DNA of 64,000 nucleotides, taken from the NCBI RefSeq assembly GCF_001691415.1, contig NZ_LRRR01000018.1, forward strand, positions 23,119 through 87,118, read 5' to 3'. Within the stretch, counting starts at the first letter, position 1. Each line of letters opens with the position of its first letter. The notes beneath the pieces are model-generated. The model was given only the letters and a program-made list of their open reading frames with translations. It did no database searches and was not told where the DNA came from. The stretch comes from Pararhodobacter sp. CCB-MM2 (lineage in GTDB: Bacteria > Pseudomonadota > Alphaproteobacteria > Rhodobacterales > Rhodobacteraceae). Position numbers and translations under genes: made by a program. Below, piece after piece: positions 53,183 to 62,910 of the stretch.

Positions 53183-54721
53183 ATGAGCGAAACCCTCTCG
53201 CGCCCGACGCTGGAGGTCAGCCATCGCGGCTGGCTGACGGCCTCGATCATGCTGGCGACGATCATGCAGGTGCTCGACACCACGATTGCCAACGTCGCGC
53301 TGCCGCATATGACGGCGAGCCTCGGCGCCAGCCAGGAAGAGATCACCTGGGTGCTGACCTCGTATATCGTGGCCTCGGCCATCGCCACGCCGCTCACGGG
53401 CTGGCTGGTGGACCGGATGGGCGCGCGGATGCTGTTCATCATCGCCATCGCCGGCTTCACCCTGTCGTCGCTGCTGTGCGGGGTCGCGACGGGGCTTGAG
53501 GAGATGGTCGTCTTCCGCGTCATGCAGGGCATCTTCGGGGCCGTCCTCAGCCCGCTGGCACAATCGACGATCCTCGACATCAACCCGCGCGAGCGGATCG
53601 GGCAGGCGATGGCTGTCTATGGCGCGGGCATCATGCTGGGGCCGATCGTCGGCCCGACGCTGGGCGGCTGGCTGACCGAAGATTTCGGCTGGCGCTATGT
53701 CTTCCTCGTCAACCTTCCGATCGGCATCCTGGCCCTGCTGGGCGTCGCCGTCTTCATGCCAAGGACCGCGACCCGAAACCGGCGCTTCGACTTCTTCGGC
53801 TTCGCCATGCTGGCCGTCGCCATCGGTGCCTTGCAGCTGATGCTGGACCGGGGGCAGGCGGTGGGCTGGTTCGCCTCGATCGAGACCTGGATTTATGTCG
53901 GTCTCGTGATCAGCGGGATGTGGGTGTTCCTCGTGCATTGCCTGACCGCCGAGGATCCGTTCATCGACCTCAAGATGTTCGCCGACCGCAACTTCGCCAT
54001 GGGGCTGCTGTTTATCTTCGTGATCGGCCTCACGCTATTCTCGGGCCTCGCGCTGCTGCCGCCGCTGTTGCAGAACCTGCTGGGCTATCCGGTGATCACC
54101 ACCGGCATCGTCATGGCCCCGCGCGGGGTGGGGACGATGCTGTCGATGATCGTCGTGGGCCGGCTTGTGTCCAAGGTCGATGCGCGCGTGCTGGTGACCT
54201 TCGGCATGGCGCTGACGATGATCGCCTTCTGGATGATGACCGGCTATGACACGCAGATGGATGCGGGCCCGATCATCTGGTCCGGCGTGTTGCAGGGCTT
54301 CGGTCTGGGTTTTGTCTTCGTGCCCTTCTCGACCCTGACCTTCGCCACGCTGGCGGCGAGGTATCGCGGCGACGGCACCTCGATGTTCGCGCTTGTGCGC
54401 AACGTGGGATCGGGTCTGGGGATCTCCATCGTCACCGCCGTGCTGGCGCGGATGGTGGCGACGAACCACGAGGAGATCGCCGCCCGCCTGACCGCCGATC
54501 AGCCCGCCCTGCGCGAGGCGCTTCCGGGGGTGCTGAACGGCAATCTGACGCAGATCGCCCAGCTCGACGGGCTGGTGACGCAGCAATCGGCAATGATCGC
54601 CTATATCGACAATTTCTTCCTGATGCTGATCTTCACCGCCTGCGCGCTGCCCATCGTGTTCTTCCTGCGCGTCAACACCGGGGCTCCCAAGGCGCCGTCG
54701 ATGCCGGCCGGGGATCACTGA
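53183..54721 (+). CDS. emrB: EmrB/QacA-type MFS multidrug transporter (DHA2, 14 TM)
   Basis: A 512-residue drug:proton antiporter with about 14 helices. Characteristic DHA2 blocks are visible: MLATIMQVLDTTIANVALPH, SYIVASAIATPLTGWLVDRM, GARMLFIIAIAGFTLSSLLC, IMLGPIVGPTLGGWLTEDFG and WRYVFLVNLPIGILALLGV. With EmrA it exports hydrophobic compounds. It is the third gene of a MarR-controlled operon inserted between dgt and argS. Confidence 0.95.
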   Translation: MSETLSRPTLEVSHRGWLTASIMLATIMQVLDTTIANVALPHMTASLGASQEEITWVLTSYIVASAIATPLTGWLVDRMGARMLFIIAIAGFTLSSLLCGVATGLEEMVVFRVMQGIFGAVLSPLAQSTILDINPRERIGQAMAVYGAGIMLGPIVGPTLGGWLTEDFGWRYVFLVNLPIGILALLGVAVFMPRTATRNRRFDFFGFAMLAVAIGALQLMLDRGQAVGWFASIETWIYVGLVISGMWVFLVHCLTAEDPFIDLKMFADRNFAMGLLFIFVIGLTLFSGLALLPPLLQNLLGYPVITTGIVMAPRGVGTMLSMIVVGRLVSKVDARVLVTFGMALTMIAFWMMTGYDTQMDAGPIIWSGVLQGFGLGFVFVPFSTLTFATLAARYRGDGTSMFALVRNVGSGLGISIVTAVLARMVATNHEEIAARLTADQPALREALPGVLNGNLTQIAQLDGLVTQQSAMIAYIDNFFLMLIFTACALPIVFFLRVNTGAPKAPSMPAGDH

Positions 54722-54877
54722 GCCCCGCCCGGGTCGGCGGAAAGAGTTAAAATACCAAATTGAAGCAAATCCATGCTAAGGTGACCGACACGCCCTGAGC
54801 CATGGAACGGCCCGAGTCGCGTCAGACGAGGGCCGCAGCGCATCCGATCATGGCCGGGCCCAACGGGAGGACCGGCC

Positions 54878-56155
54878 ATGTTGCGCGTTTTGGGACCTGC
54901 TTTCTGTGTTGTTACCGTTTGCCTGACGCTTGGGGTGTCACCTGCATTGGCGCAGAAAATGCCGGTCCCGGCCCCCACCAATCCTGCACCGACCAGCCCG
55001 GCGCCGAGGGCGCCCGCCGCGCCGATGTCCGGGGATCTCCCGGGCGCGCTCGGCGCTTTGGAGGCCGGGTTCGAGCCGGGTGATCTGGCCGACTTCAATG
55101 CCTATGTCGCCTCGTCGGGCGGGCAGGGGGCCATGGCGATGGGGCACCTCCTGTATGGGCGGCGCCATATCGACCGCGCGGCCTGGTTCTTCGGTCAGGC
55201 AGCATTGGCCAATCCGGGCGACCTGTCCGCGCAGAACAACCTGGCCGCTCTTCTCACCGAACTTGCCGTCGCCGATCCTGCACGCAACGCCGGTCTTCTG
55301 CCGGTCGCGCTTCAGGCCGCGCGGGCGGCGGTCGCGTTGGCCCCCGACAGCGCGGCCGCCCAGAACACCCTTGGCAATGCTGCTCGCGCGGCTGGGCAGG
55401 GCGCCGAAGCCGTTGCCGCCCACGAGCGTGCCGTGGCCCTCGCACCCGATGAGGCGCTCTACTGGACGAACCTTGCCCGTGCCCGCGCCGCGATGGGCGA
55501 CATGCAGGGCGCGGCCGAAGCCCTGGCCCGGGCGCATGCGCTGGATCCCAACGGACCGGCGGTCCGCTACACCGCCGCGGCGCTGCCCGGCGTTGCGGTC
55601 CCGTATCGCCAGCAACTGGCGCGCCAATGCAGCGTGGACTTCCGCTGTGGGCAGATCTGCCCGGGGGGCATCACCGGGGGCGTCATGCGTGTCACCTGCG
55701 AGATGGAGAACGGCTCGGCACGGCTCGCCTGCCAGGAAGGGCAGCCCTATGCCACCAGCTACAATTGCCAGGAGGAGTTCCCGGAGTACGGCATCCTGAT
55801 CCCCGGCCTGAACTCGGGCTTCTCGGTGAGCCTGCCGGGCTTTTCGGCCCATGTGTTGGTCGATGGTGACGGGCAGGTCCGTGTCCGGGTCGAGGGCGGG
55901 ATCAGCGCCGGGCGGCTGGGCGTCTATGTCGGGGCGGATGGCCGCTGGTCGCCGTCGAACGGGGCCAGCTTCGACCGTTTCCGTGGCGGCGTGCGCTTCA
56001 ACATCCTGCCTCGCGCGGCCGGCGGCGGCAGCCCGGTGGACGAGAGGGCTGGTCAATACGGCCATCCGCCCGCGCATATCGAACTGGAGGGGAACTCCGG
56101 CGGCCCGACCACGCTGGGTGTCGAGGCGTACAATGCAGGGCTGATCTCGACCTGA
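54878..56155 (+). CDS. Exported TPR protein
   Basis: A 425-residue protein with a signal peptide ending near SPALAQ (26). A Pro/Ala linker leads to a TPR region (about 85-240: [60 protein letters not shown]). The C-terminal domain has six cysteines ([34 protein letters not shown]) and a Gly-rich beta region. I do not recognise the C-terminal domain. The start follows GGGAGG. It is co-directional with argS (109-base gap). It probably works in the periplasm in protein-protein contacts. Confidence 0.75.
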   Translation: MLRVLGPAFCVVTVCLTLGVSPALAQKMPVPAPTNPAPTSPAPRAPAAPMSGDLPGALGALEAGFEPGDLADFNAYVASSGGQGAMAMGHLLYGRRHIDRAAWFFGQAALANPGDLSAQNNLAALLTELAVADPARNAGLLPVALQAARAAVALAPDSAAAQNTLGNAARAAGQGAEAVAAHERAVALAPDEALYWTNLARARAAMGDMQGAAEALARAHALDPNGPAVRYTAAALPGVAVPYRQQLARQCSVDFRCGQICPGGITGGVMRVTCEMENGSARLACQEGQPYATSYNCQEEFPEYGILIPGLNSGFSVSLPGFSAHVLVDGDGQVRVRVEGGISAGRLGVYVGADGRWSPSNGASFDRFRGGVRFNILPRAAGGGSPVDERAGQYGHPPAHIELEGNSGGPTTLGVEAYNAGLIST

Positions 56156-56264
56156 AAACGGCCTGTGCAAGGTGCTTTGGCGGGCCGAAACCGGCCCGCG
56201 GCCCCTCGCGCGAGTTGACCTTATCGTTGGCCGTGGTAGTGCAGGGCCAACAAAGGACGAGACG

Positions 56265-58007
56265 ATGAACCTCTTCAACGACATTCGGGCGCTGGTGGTG
56301 GATTGCCTCGGCGCGATGGCCGCCGAAGGTACGCTGCCGGCCGGGCTGGACACCGCCAACGTCACGGTCGAGCCCCCGCGCGATGCGGCGCATGGCGACA
56401 TGGCCACCAATGCCGCGATGGTGCTGGCCAAGCCTGCCGGGATGAAACCCCGCGACATCGCCGAGGCGCTGGCCGCCAAGCTGGCCACCGACCCTCGCGT
56501 CGCGGGCGCTGAAGTGGCCGGTCCGGGCTTCCTGAACCTGCGTCTCGTCCCCACCGCATGGCAAGGCGTCGTCGGCGCTGCGCTGGCGCAGGGCAAGGAT
56601 TTCGGCCGCGCCAGCATCGGCGCGGGCGTGAAGGTCAACGTCGAATTCGTCTCGGCCAACCCGACGGGCCCGATGCATGTCGGCCATACCCGTGGCGCGG
56701 TGGTGGGCGATGCGCTGGCCTCGCTGCTGGATTTCGCCGGCTATGACGTTACCCGCGAATACTACATCAACGACGGCGGCGCGCAGGTCGATGTCCTCGC
56801 CCGCTCGGCCTTCGAACGTTACCGCGAGGCGCATGGCCTCAGCCCCGAGATCGCCGAGGGTCTCTATCCCGGCGACTACCTGATCCCGGTGGGCGAGGCG
56901 CTGAAGGCCAAATATGGCGACCGCTTCCTGAACGCGCCGGAAGCCGAATGGCTGCCGCTGTTCCGCGAGTTCTCGACCGAGGCGATGATGGCGATGATCC
57001 GCGACGACCTCGCGGCTTTGAACGTCACCATGGACCTCTATTCCTCGGAAAAGGCGCTCTATGGCACCGGCAAGATCGAGGCGGCCATCGACACGCTTCG
57101 CAGCAAGGGCCTGATCTATGAGGGCGTGCTGGAGCCGCCGAAGGGCAAGACGCCCGAGGATTGGGAGCCGCGCGAGCAGACGCTGTTCAAATCGACCGAG
57201 CATGGCGATGACGTCGACCGCCCGGTGAAGAAATCGGACGGCGGTTGGACTTATTTCGCGCCGGATATCGCCTATCACTATGACAAGGTGCAGCGCGGTT
57301 TCGACCTGCTGATCGACATCTTCGGCGCCGACCACGGCGGCTATGTCAAGCGGATGAAGGCGGCGGTCTCGGCCCTGTCCGAGGGCCGCGTGCCGCTCGA
57401 TATCAAGTTGATCCAGCTTGTGAAGCTGTTCAAGAACGGCGAGCCCTTCAAGATGTCGAAGCGCGCGGGCACCTTCGTGACCCTGCGCGACGTGGTCGAG
57501 ATGGTGGGCGCGGACGTCACCCGTTTCGTCATGCTGACCCGCAAGAACGACGCGCCGCTCGACTTCGACTTCGACAAGGTGCTCGAGCAATCGCGCGACA
57601 ACCCGGTCTGGTATGTGCAATACGCCCATGCCCGTGTGGCCTCGGTGCTGCGAAAGGCACAGGCCGCCGGTGTCGATACCTCGGACGCCGCTCTGGCCGG
57701 GCTGGACTTGTCGAGCCTGAGCGATCCGGCCGAACTGGCGCTGATCCGCAAGCTGGCCGACTGGCCGCGTCAGGTGGAAATCGCCGCCCGCGCGCATGAG
57801 CCGCACCGGGTCGCGGGCTACCTGACCGAGATCGCCGCCGACCTGCATGGCCATTGGAACAAGGGCAATGACACGCCTGAGTTGCGCTTCGTGCAGGACG
57901 ATCTTGCAACGATGGCGACCAAAATCGCATTGGCCCGCGCCGTGGGCGTTGTCATTTCCGCAGGTCTTGCTATCCTCGGTGTCACTCCTGTCGAGGAAAT
58001 GCGCTGA
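56265..58007 (+). CDS. argS: Arginyl-tRNA synthetase
   Basis: A 580-residue class I aminoacyl-tRNA synthetase that charges tRNA-Arg. The HIGH motif is present as HVGH in [19 protein letters not shown], and the KMSKS loop is intact as [17 protein letters not shown]. The N-terminal Arg-tRNA-synthetase additional domain ([18 protein letters not shown]) and the C-terminal DALR anticodon-binding domain ([20 protein letters not shown] onward) are recognisable. The start at 56265 is chosen because AAAGGACGA precedes it and the family sequence begins there. Confidence 0.97.
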   Translation: MNLFNDIRALVVDCLGAMAAEGTLPAGLDTANVTVEPPRDAAHGDMATNAAMVLAKPAGMKPRDIAEALAAKLATDPRVAGAEVAGPGFLNLRLVPTAWQGVVGAALAQGKDFGRASIGAGVKVNVEFVSANPTGPMHVGHTRGAVVGDALASLLDFAGYDVTREYYINDGGAQVDVLARSAFERYREAHGLSPEIAEGLYPGDYLIPVGEALKAKYGDRFLNAPEAEWLPLFREFSTEAMMAMIRDDLAALNVTMDLYSSEKALYGTGKIEAAIDTLRSKGLIYEGVLEPPKGKTPEDWEPREQTLFKSTEHGDDVDRPVKKSDGGWTYFAPDIAYHYDKVQRGFDLLIDIFGADHGGYVKRMKAAVSALSEGRVPLDIKLIQLVKLFKNGEPFKMSKRAGTFVTLRDVVEMVGADVTRFVMLTRKNDAPLDFDFDKVLEQSRDNPVWYVQYAHARVASVLRKAQAAGVDTSDAALAGLDLSSLSDPAELALIRKLADWPRQVEIAARAHEPHRVAGYLTEIAADLHGHWNKGNDTPELRFVQDDLATMATKIALARAVGVVISAGLAILGVTPVEEMR

Positions 58008-58046
58008 TTTCACAGGCCGGCGCACGGCAGGATCGTCGAGAACTGG

Positions 58047-58066
58047 CGGGCGGAAACGCCCGTTAA
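58047..58066 (+). terminator. Small hairpin after argS
   Basis: CGGGCG, GAAA tetraloop, CGCCCG then TTAACC. The stem is short and the tail barely T-rich, so it may be an attenuator or chance. Confidence 0.3.
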
Positions 58067-58126
58067 CCTTGATGAAACCAACGTGGGCCAAGACCGGGAT
58101 TAACCTGGCGGGTTTGTGAGGCGAGC

Positions 58127-59953
58127 ATGGCACGAGGCTATCATGAGGGGCATCAGCCCCCTCTAACCGGGCGTATTCCGTCTCCAGCACAGGGGACGGG
58201 CGGCGTTGCACCGCATCGTTCCGGTCAGGGCTACGCTCAACCACAGGGATATCCGGCTCAGGGCTATGCGCCCCAAGCACAGGGCATGCCGCAGGGCTAT
58301 GCTCCGCAAGGCTATGCCGCGCCCCGCGCGCCGCAGCCTGTGGCCCCGCATCAGCCGGCACCGCAGTATCACGCCCCGCATCATCAGGCGCACCATAACC
58401 AAGCGTCGGCCTATGCGGACCCGGCCTATCGCCCGCAAGCCCCGATTCCCCATCCTGCCGCCGCCGTTCCGCCGCGCGCCCAGCCGTCGATGCAGGCGCC
58501 GCGCCAGACGCAGGGCTATGCGCCGGATTACGCCCCGGACTACCCGCGGGGCTATGACGAGCAGGAATACGGTCAGGTCATCGCCTATCCGCAATCGGCC
58601 GAGTACGAGCCGGATTACCGCAGCAGCGACTACGGCCGCGACGACTATGGCCAGGATCGCTACGCCCAGCCGGACTACGCGCCGACCGCTTATCGCCAGC
58701 CCGAGCCGCGCCCGCAGGCCGCGCTGCAACCGGTGCAACACGAGCGCCGCCCGGATGCGCGCCGTTCGCAGCATGCCGCCGAGCCACCGATGCACGGCTA
58801 TCCGGCGGGGCAGGGCGGCTACGACTACCACGCGGAGTACGCAGCCCCGCAAGCGGCACCACAACCCGCGCCGCAGCCGGAACCCGCCGCGCGTCCCAAA
58901 CTGAGTGCCGGTCGCGCCTTCGCCGCCGTCAGCGCCGCCACGCAAGGCGCGGTTCAAGGGGCTGTGCAGGGCGCCGCACAGGGAGCAGCGCAAAATGCGG
59001 GCCGCATGGGGCGCATGGTCAACATGGCCGGCGCGCTGGTGTCGGTCGCTCTGGTCGTGGGCGTCGGCCTGTGGTCCTACCGCCTGATGGCGCGCGACGT
59101 GACCGGTGTGCCGGTGATCCGCGCCTTGGCTGGCCCAGCCCGCATTTCGCCTGAGGATCCGGGCGGGCGCCAGGCTGCCTATCAAGGCCTCGCCGTGAAC
59201 ACCGTCGCCGCCGAGGGTGGGGCCGGGGGCGCCGCCGAATCGATCGCGCTGGCGCCGCAGCCCGTCTCGCTGACCGAGGAAGATCGCTCGACCTCGGTTC
59301 TGGCCGCCCGTGCACAGGACCCGATCACCGCACCGCCGCCGGCACTGAACGCCGCTTCGGCCGCGACCGGCACGGGGGCGAGCGTACAGCTGGCCGCTGC
59401 CACGTCGCAAGCCAACCCGCCGCTGGACCTGATCCCCGCCTCGCGCGGTGGCATTTCGCGCTCGCCCTTCCCGCGGGCCCGCGGCGGCACGATGCGCAGT
59501 CCGACCGCCACGCCGGCCGTCGCCACGACGACCATCGCCGTCGTGGCCCCGGTCGCTCCGGCAACGCCCAGCACCACCCCCGGCACCAGCGCCGCCACCG
59601 GCGCCGCCGGTTCGGATGCGCAGGCCGAGGCTCTGTTGCAGCAATTGGTCACCCGGCTGGGCTCGCCCCGCACGACCGAAATCGACCCGGCGACGCTGAC
59701 GCCCGGCACCCGCCTCGTGCAGCTGGGGGTCTATGACGACGCAGCCACGGCGCGCGCGGCTTGGGACCAGATCTCGGCCCGCTTCCCGTCGTTCCTCGAG
59801 GATCGCGGACGGATCGTCGAATCGGCCAGCTCGGGCGGGCGGGTGTTCTACCGCTTGCGCGCCGCCGGCTTCTCGGACGAACCGGAAGCGCGTCGTTTCT
59901 GCACCATGCTGATGGCCGAGAGCGTCGATTGTATCCCGACGCTGATCCGCTAA
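58127..59953 (+). CDS. SPOR-domain membrane protein with disordered Gln/Pro/Tyr-rich N terminus
   Basis: A 608-residue protein. Residues about 1-260 are low complexity, with QGYA/QGYP repeats (about 33-65) and many His, Pro, Gln and Tyr residues. A membrane helix lies about 302-321 (MAGALVSVALVVGVGLWSY). A disordered Ala/Pro/Thr linker follows, and the last 80 residues form a SPOR peptidoglycan-binding domain (LVQLGVYDDAATARAAWDQI; VFYRLRAAGFSDEPEARRFC). SPOR domains bind denuded glycan strands at division septa. It lies between argS and nagZ as usual in this order, 4 bases before nagZ. Confidence 0.85.
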   Translation: MARGYHEGHQPPLTGRIPSPAQGTGGVAPHRSGQGYAQPQGYPAQGYAPQAQGMPQGYAPQGYAAPRAPQPVAPHQPAPQYHAPHHQAHHNQASAYADPAYRPQAPIPHPAAAVPPRAQPSMQAPRQTQGYAPDYAPDYPRGYDEQEYGQVIAYPQSAEYEPDYRSSDYGRDDYGQDRYAQPDYAPTAYRQPEPRPQAALQPVQHERRPDARRSQHAAEPPMHGYPAGQGGYDYHAEYAAPQAAPQPAPQPEPAARPKLSAGRAFAAVSAATQGAVQGAVQGAAQGAAQNAGRMGRMVNMAGALVSVALVVGVGLWSYRLMARDVTGVPVIRALAGPARISPEDPGGRQAAYQGLAVNTVAAEGGAGGAAESIALAPQPVSLTEEDRSTSVLAARAQDPITAPPPALNAASAATGTGASVQLAAATSQANPPLDLIPASRGGISRSPFPRARGGTMRSPTATPAVATTTIAVVAPVAPATPSTTPGTSAATGAAGSDAQAEALLQQLVTRLGSPRTTEIDPATLTPGTRLVQLGVYDDAATARAAWDQISARFPSFLEDRGRIVESASSGGRVFYRLRAAGFSDEPEARRFCTMLMAESVDCIPTLIR

Positions 59954-59957
59954 GCCC

Positions 59958-60941
59958 ATGACAACCGCGGTCATCCTTGGCTGTTCGGGCCCGGAACTGA
60001 GCTGCGACGAAGCCGCGCTGTTCCGCGAGGCCGACCCTTGGGGCTTCATCCTGTTCCGCCGCAACGTGACGGATCTGGAGCAGTTGCGGCACCTGACCCA
60101 TGCCCTGCGCGACAGCGTCGGCTGGGAAGCGCCGGTCTTCGTCGACCAAGAGGGCGGCACGGTCCAGCGCCTGCGCCCGCCGCTGGCCCGCGACTGGGCC
60201 GATGCCAATGCGCAGGCCGGCGGGATCGACGCGATCCGTCTGCGCCACCGCCTGATGGCCGCCGAGCTGCGCGCGGGTGGCATCGACGGCAATTGCGCGC
60301 CGGTGATCGACGTGGCGGGCCCCGATACTCATCCCTTCCTGCAGCGCCGCATCTGGTCCGCTGACCCCGCCGAGGTCGCCCGGCTCGCCCGCGCTGCCGC
60401 CGAGGCGATGCTCGACGGGGGCGTGTTGCCGGTCGTCAAGCACCTGCCGGGCCACGGCGCGGCCAATGCCGACACGCATCACGACCTCGCCCGCTGCCAT
60501 CGCTCGCTGGCCGAGCTGGAGGCGCATGACTTCATCCCGGTGCGCGCGCTGGCGGATCTGCCCTTGGGCATGACCTCGCATGTGGTCTACGAGGCGCTGG
60601 ACCCGGACACGCCCGCGACCCATTCGGCGACGGTGCTGGGGTACCTGCGCGATACGCTGGGCTTCGACGGCTTGTTGATGACCGACGATCTGAACATGAA
60701 CGCGCTGGGCGGCGCGCTGCCCGACCGCGCGGCGCGCGCCATCGCGGCGGGGTGTGACGTGGTGCTGCATTGCTCGGGCGATCTGGCCGAGATGCAGGGC
60801 GTGATCCCCGAATGCGGCACGCTGTCTGGCAAGGCGCTGGAACGGGCAGAGCGGGCACTTGCCGCCCGCCACAAGCCCGCGCCGATTGACATCGACGCCC
60901 TCTCCGCCGAATTTGAACGCCTGACCACGCTGGGGGCGTAA
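59958..60941 (+). CDS. nagZ: Beta-N-acetylhexosaminidase (NagZ, GH3)
   Basis: A 327-residue GH3 glucosaminidase that removes N-acetylglucosamine from muropeptides in the cytoplasm during peptidoglycan recycling. The signature KHLPGHG (161-167) is complete, including His in the mobile loop, and the catalytic Asp lies in MTDDLNM (241-247). The N-terminal block WGFILFRRNVTDLEQLRHLT and FVDQEGGTVQRLRPP are typical. It starts 4 bases after the SPOR gene stop and is followed by scpA 7 bases later, so the three genes form an operon. Confidence 0.95.
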   Translation: MTTAVILGCSGPELSCDEAALFREADPWGFILFRRNVTDLEQLRHLTHALRDSVGWEAPVFVDQEGGTVQRLRPPLARDWADANAQAGGIDAIRLRHRLMAAELRAGGIDGNCAPVIDVAGPDTHPFLQRRIWSADPAEVARLARAAAEAMLDGGVLPVVKHLPGHGAANADTHHDLARCHRSLAELEAHDFIPVRALADLPLGMTSHVVYEALDPDTPATHSATVLGYLRDTLGFDGLLMTDDLNMNALGGALPDRAARAIAAGCDVVLHCSGDLAEMQGVIPECGTLSGKALERAERALAARHKPAPIDIDALSAEFERLTTLGA

Positions 60942-60948
60942 CGCCGGA

Positions 60949-61740
60949 ATGTCCGAGGCCGAGACGCAGCAGGGCGACGCGATTGCCGCCCGGCTCGACG
61001 ATGAAGCACTGATCGTCGATGTCGACGGCTTCGAGGGGCCGCTCGACCTGTTGTTGACTCTGTCGCGCCGCCAGAAGGTCGATCTGCGCCGGATCTCGGT
61101 GCTGCAACTCTCCGAGCAATATCTGCGCTTCGTCGAGGCCGCGCGGGAGCTGCGGATCGAACTGGCCGCGGATTATCTGGTGATGGCGGCCTGGCTCGCC
61201 TTCCTGAAATCCCGGCTGCTGTTGCCGCCCGACCCCACCGAAGAAGGCCCCTCGGCCGAGGATCTGGCCGCTCACCTTGCCTTCCAGCTGGAACGTCTGG
61301 AAGCGATGCGCGAGGCGGCCGGGCGGCTCATGGGTCGCGACCGGTTGGGGCGCGAATTCTTCGGCCGCGGCGCGCCCGAGACCCATGCCATCGAGAAACG
61401 CACCCAGCACACGGCGACGCTGCTGGAGCTGGTGCAGGCCTATGCCCGGCTGCGCACGAAGGACGACTTCCGCCCCTATGCCTTTGACCGCACGGATATC
61501 TTCCCGCTGGAAACCGCGTTGGAACGCCTGCGCGGGATGATCGGCGAGGCAGTCACCTGGTCCGATCTCGCCAGCTTCCTGCCGCCCGGTTGGCGTGCGG
61601 CGGGCGGGCGGCGGCGCTCGGCGCTGGCCTCGACCTTCGCGGCGTCGCTGGAGATGGCCAAGCAGGGGCAGCTCGACATTCAACAAGGCGAGACCTTCGC
61701 CCCGATCCGGGTGCGCCTGCGCCCGCAGGAGGCCCGATGA
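60949..61740 (+). CDS. scpA: Segregation and condensation protein A
   Basis: A 263-residue kleisin of the SMC-ScpAB condensin. The N-terminal domain has IVDVDGFEGPLDLLLTLSRR, KVDLRRISVLQLSEQYLRFV and ADYLVMAAWLAFLKSRLLLP. The C-terminal winged helix closes with GQLDIQQGETFAPIRVRL. ScpA bridges SMC heads for chromosome organisation. It overlaps scpB by four bases (ATGA), showing coupled translation. Confidence 0.95.
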   Translation: MSEAETQQGDAIAARLDDEALIVDVDGFEGPLDLLLTLSRRQKVDLRRISVLQLSEQYLRFVEAARELRIELAADYLVMAAWLAFLKSRLLLPPDPTEEGPSAEDLAAHLAFQLERLEAMREAAGRLMGRDRLGREFFGRGAPETHAIEKRTQHTATLLELVQAYARLRTKDDFRPYAFDRTDIFPLETALERLRGMIGEAVTWSDLASFLPPGWRAAGGRRRSALASTFAASLEMAKQGQLDIQQGETFAPIRVRLRPQEAR

Positions 61741-62429
61741 GCCCGTCCGACCTGACCGACGACGACGACGACAACAGCCCCATCGTCGCGCCGAAGGACC
61801 CCAACGACAGCCCAGGCCTGTTCCCCGTCCCGCCGATGGGCGAACAGGAGCGGATGGTGGAGGCGGTGCTCTTTGCTTCGGCCGAGCCCGTCAGCATCGC
61901 CGAGCTGCAAAAGCGCCTGCCCGAGGGCTGCGACGTGGCCGAGGCCATCGTCCACCTGCGCTCGCGCTATTCTGGGCGCGGGGTGCATCTGGTGCGGGTC
62001 GGCAATGGTTGGGCGATGCGCACGGCGGCGGATCTTGGCTGGCTCATGCGCACCGAGCAGGTCGAGCAGCGCCGCCTGTCGCGCGCGGCCATCGAGACTC
62101 TGGCGATCATCGCCTATCACCAGCCGGTGACGCGGGCCGAGATCGAGGAGATCCGCGGCGTGACCCTGTCGCGCGGCACCATCGACCAGCTGATGGAGCT
62201 GGGTTGGATCCGCTTCGGCCGCCGCCGCATGACGCCGGGCCGGCCGCTGACTTTCGTGGTGACGGATGCCTTCCTCGACCATTTCGGACTGGAGACGCCG
62301 CGCGACCTGCCGGGCGTGAAGGAGCTGCGCGAGGCCGGGCTTCTCGACAGTCGCGGCATGCCGGGGCAGCAGAACCCGAGCGACGACGACGAGGAAGATC
62401 CCGGCCAGACCGAGCTTTTCGAGGATTGA
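61737..62429 (+). CDS. scpB: Segregation and condensation protein B
   Basis: A 230-residue ScpB. After an acidic start (MSPSDLTDDDDDNSPIV) come two winged-helix domains: EQERMVEAVLFASAEPVSIA, GRGVHLVRVGNGWAMRTAAD, then LSRAAIETLAIIAYHQPVTR and EIEEIRGVTLSRGTIDQLME. The acidic C terminus ends DDDEEDPGQTELFED. It completes the SMC-ScpAB complex. In many relatives tatABC follows scpB; here it does not. Confidence 0.95.
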   Translation: MSPSDLTDDDDDNSPIVAPKDPNDSPGLFPVPPMGEQERMVEAVLFASAEPVSIAELQKRLPEGCDVAEAIVHLRSRYSGRGVHLVRVGNGWAMRTAADLGWLMRTEQVEQRRLSRAAIETLAIIAYHQPVTRAEIEEIRGVTLSRGTIDQLMELGWIRFGRRRMTPGRPLTFVVTDAFLDHFGLETPRDLPGVKELREAGLLDSRGMPGQQNPSDDDEEDPGQTELFED

Positions 62430-62571
62430 GCGCGGAACAGTCGCGCCCTGAGCGGCGGGATCACGGCGAGTTTTCGCCCGATCACGTTGGCGTGTGTGGA
62501 GTCTTGTAAAAAGTCATGGAACCACTGGGCGACCCGGGCGTTTGTACCGGAGACACACAGGAGACCATTCT

Positions 62572-62844
62572 ATGAAATCCATGATCCTCGCCACCGCCGC
62601 TGTTGCCACCCTCGGCCTGGGCGCCTGCACCATGAGCGCCAACGAACGTACCGCCGTGGGCGGCCTTGCCGGCGCCGCGGGCGGTCTGATCCTCGCCGAT
62701 GCCCTGAACGCCAACCCGAACTGGACCATCGTTGCGGCCCTCGGCGGCGCTGCGGCCGGTGCCCTCGTTGCCCGGAACTCGGCTTCGGGTCAGTGCGCCT
62801 ACTCGAACGGCAACGGCAGCTACTACACCGGTCCCTGCGTCTGA
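62572..62844 (+). CDS. Small glycine-zipper lipoprotein
   Basis: A 90-residue protein with a lipoprotein signal (MKSMILATAAVATLGLGAC, lipobox LGAC, Cys19). The Ala/Gly-rich segment GGLAGAAGGLILADAL has glycine-zipper spacing, and a second one (AALGGAAAGALVARNS) follows, as in the Rickettsia 17-kDa-antigen-like group. Two cysteines near the C terminus (CAYSNGNGSYYTGPC) may form a disulfide. The start follows CAGGAG. It is probably outer-membrane associated; its function is unknown. Confidence 0.75.
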   Translation: MKSMILATAAVATLGLGACTMSANERTAVGGLAGAAGGLILADALNANPNWTIVAALGGAAAGALVARNSASGQCAYSNGNGSYYTGPCV

Positions 62845-62910
62845 TTTCCCAATCGGCAGCGAGCGATCTTCGCGGCCGATCAAGCTCTGGCCGGTACCTA
62901 CCTCGTTCGG

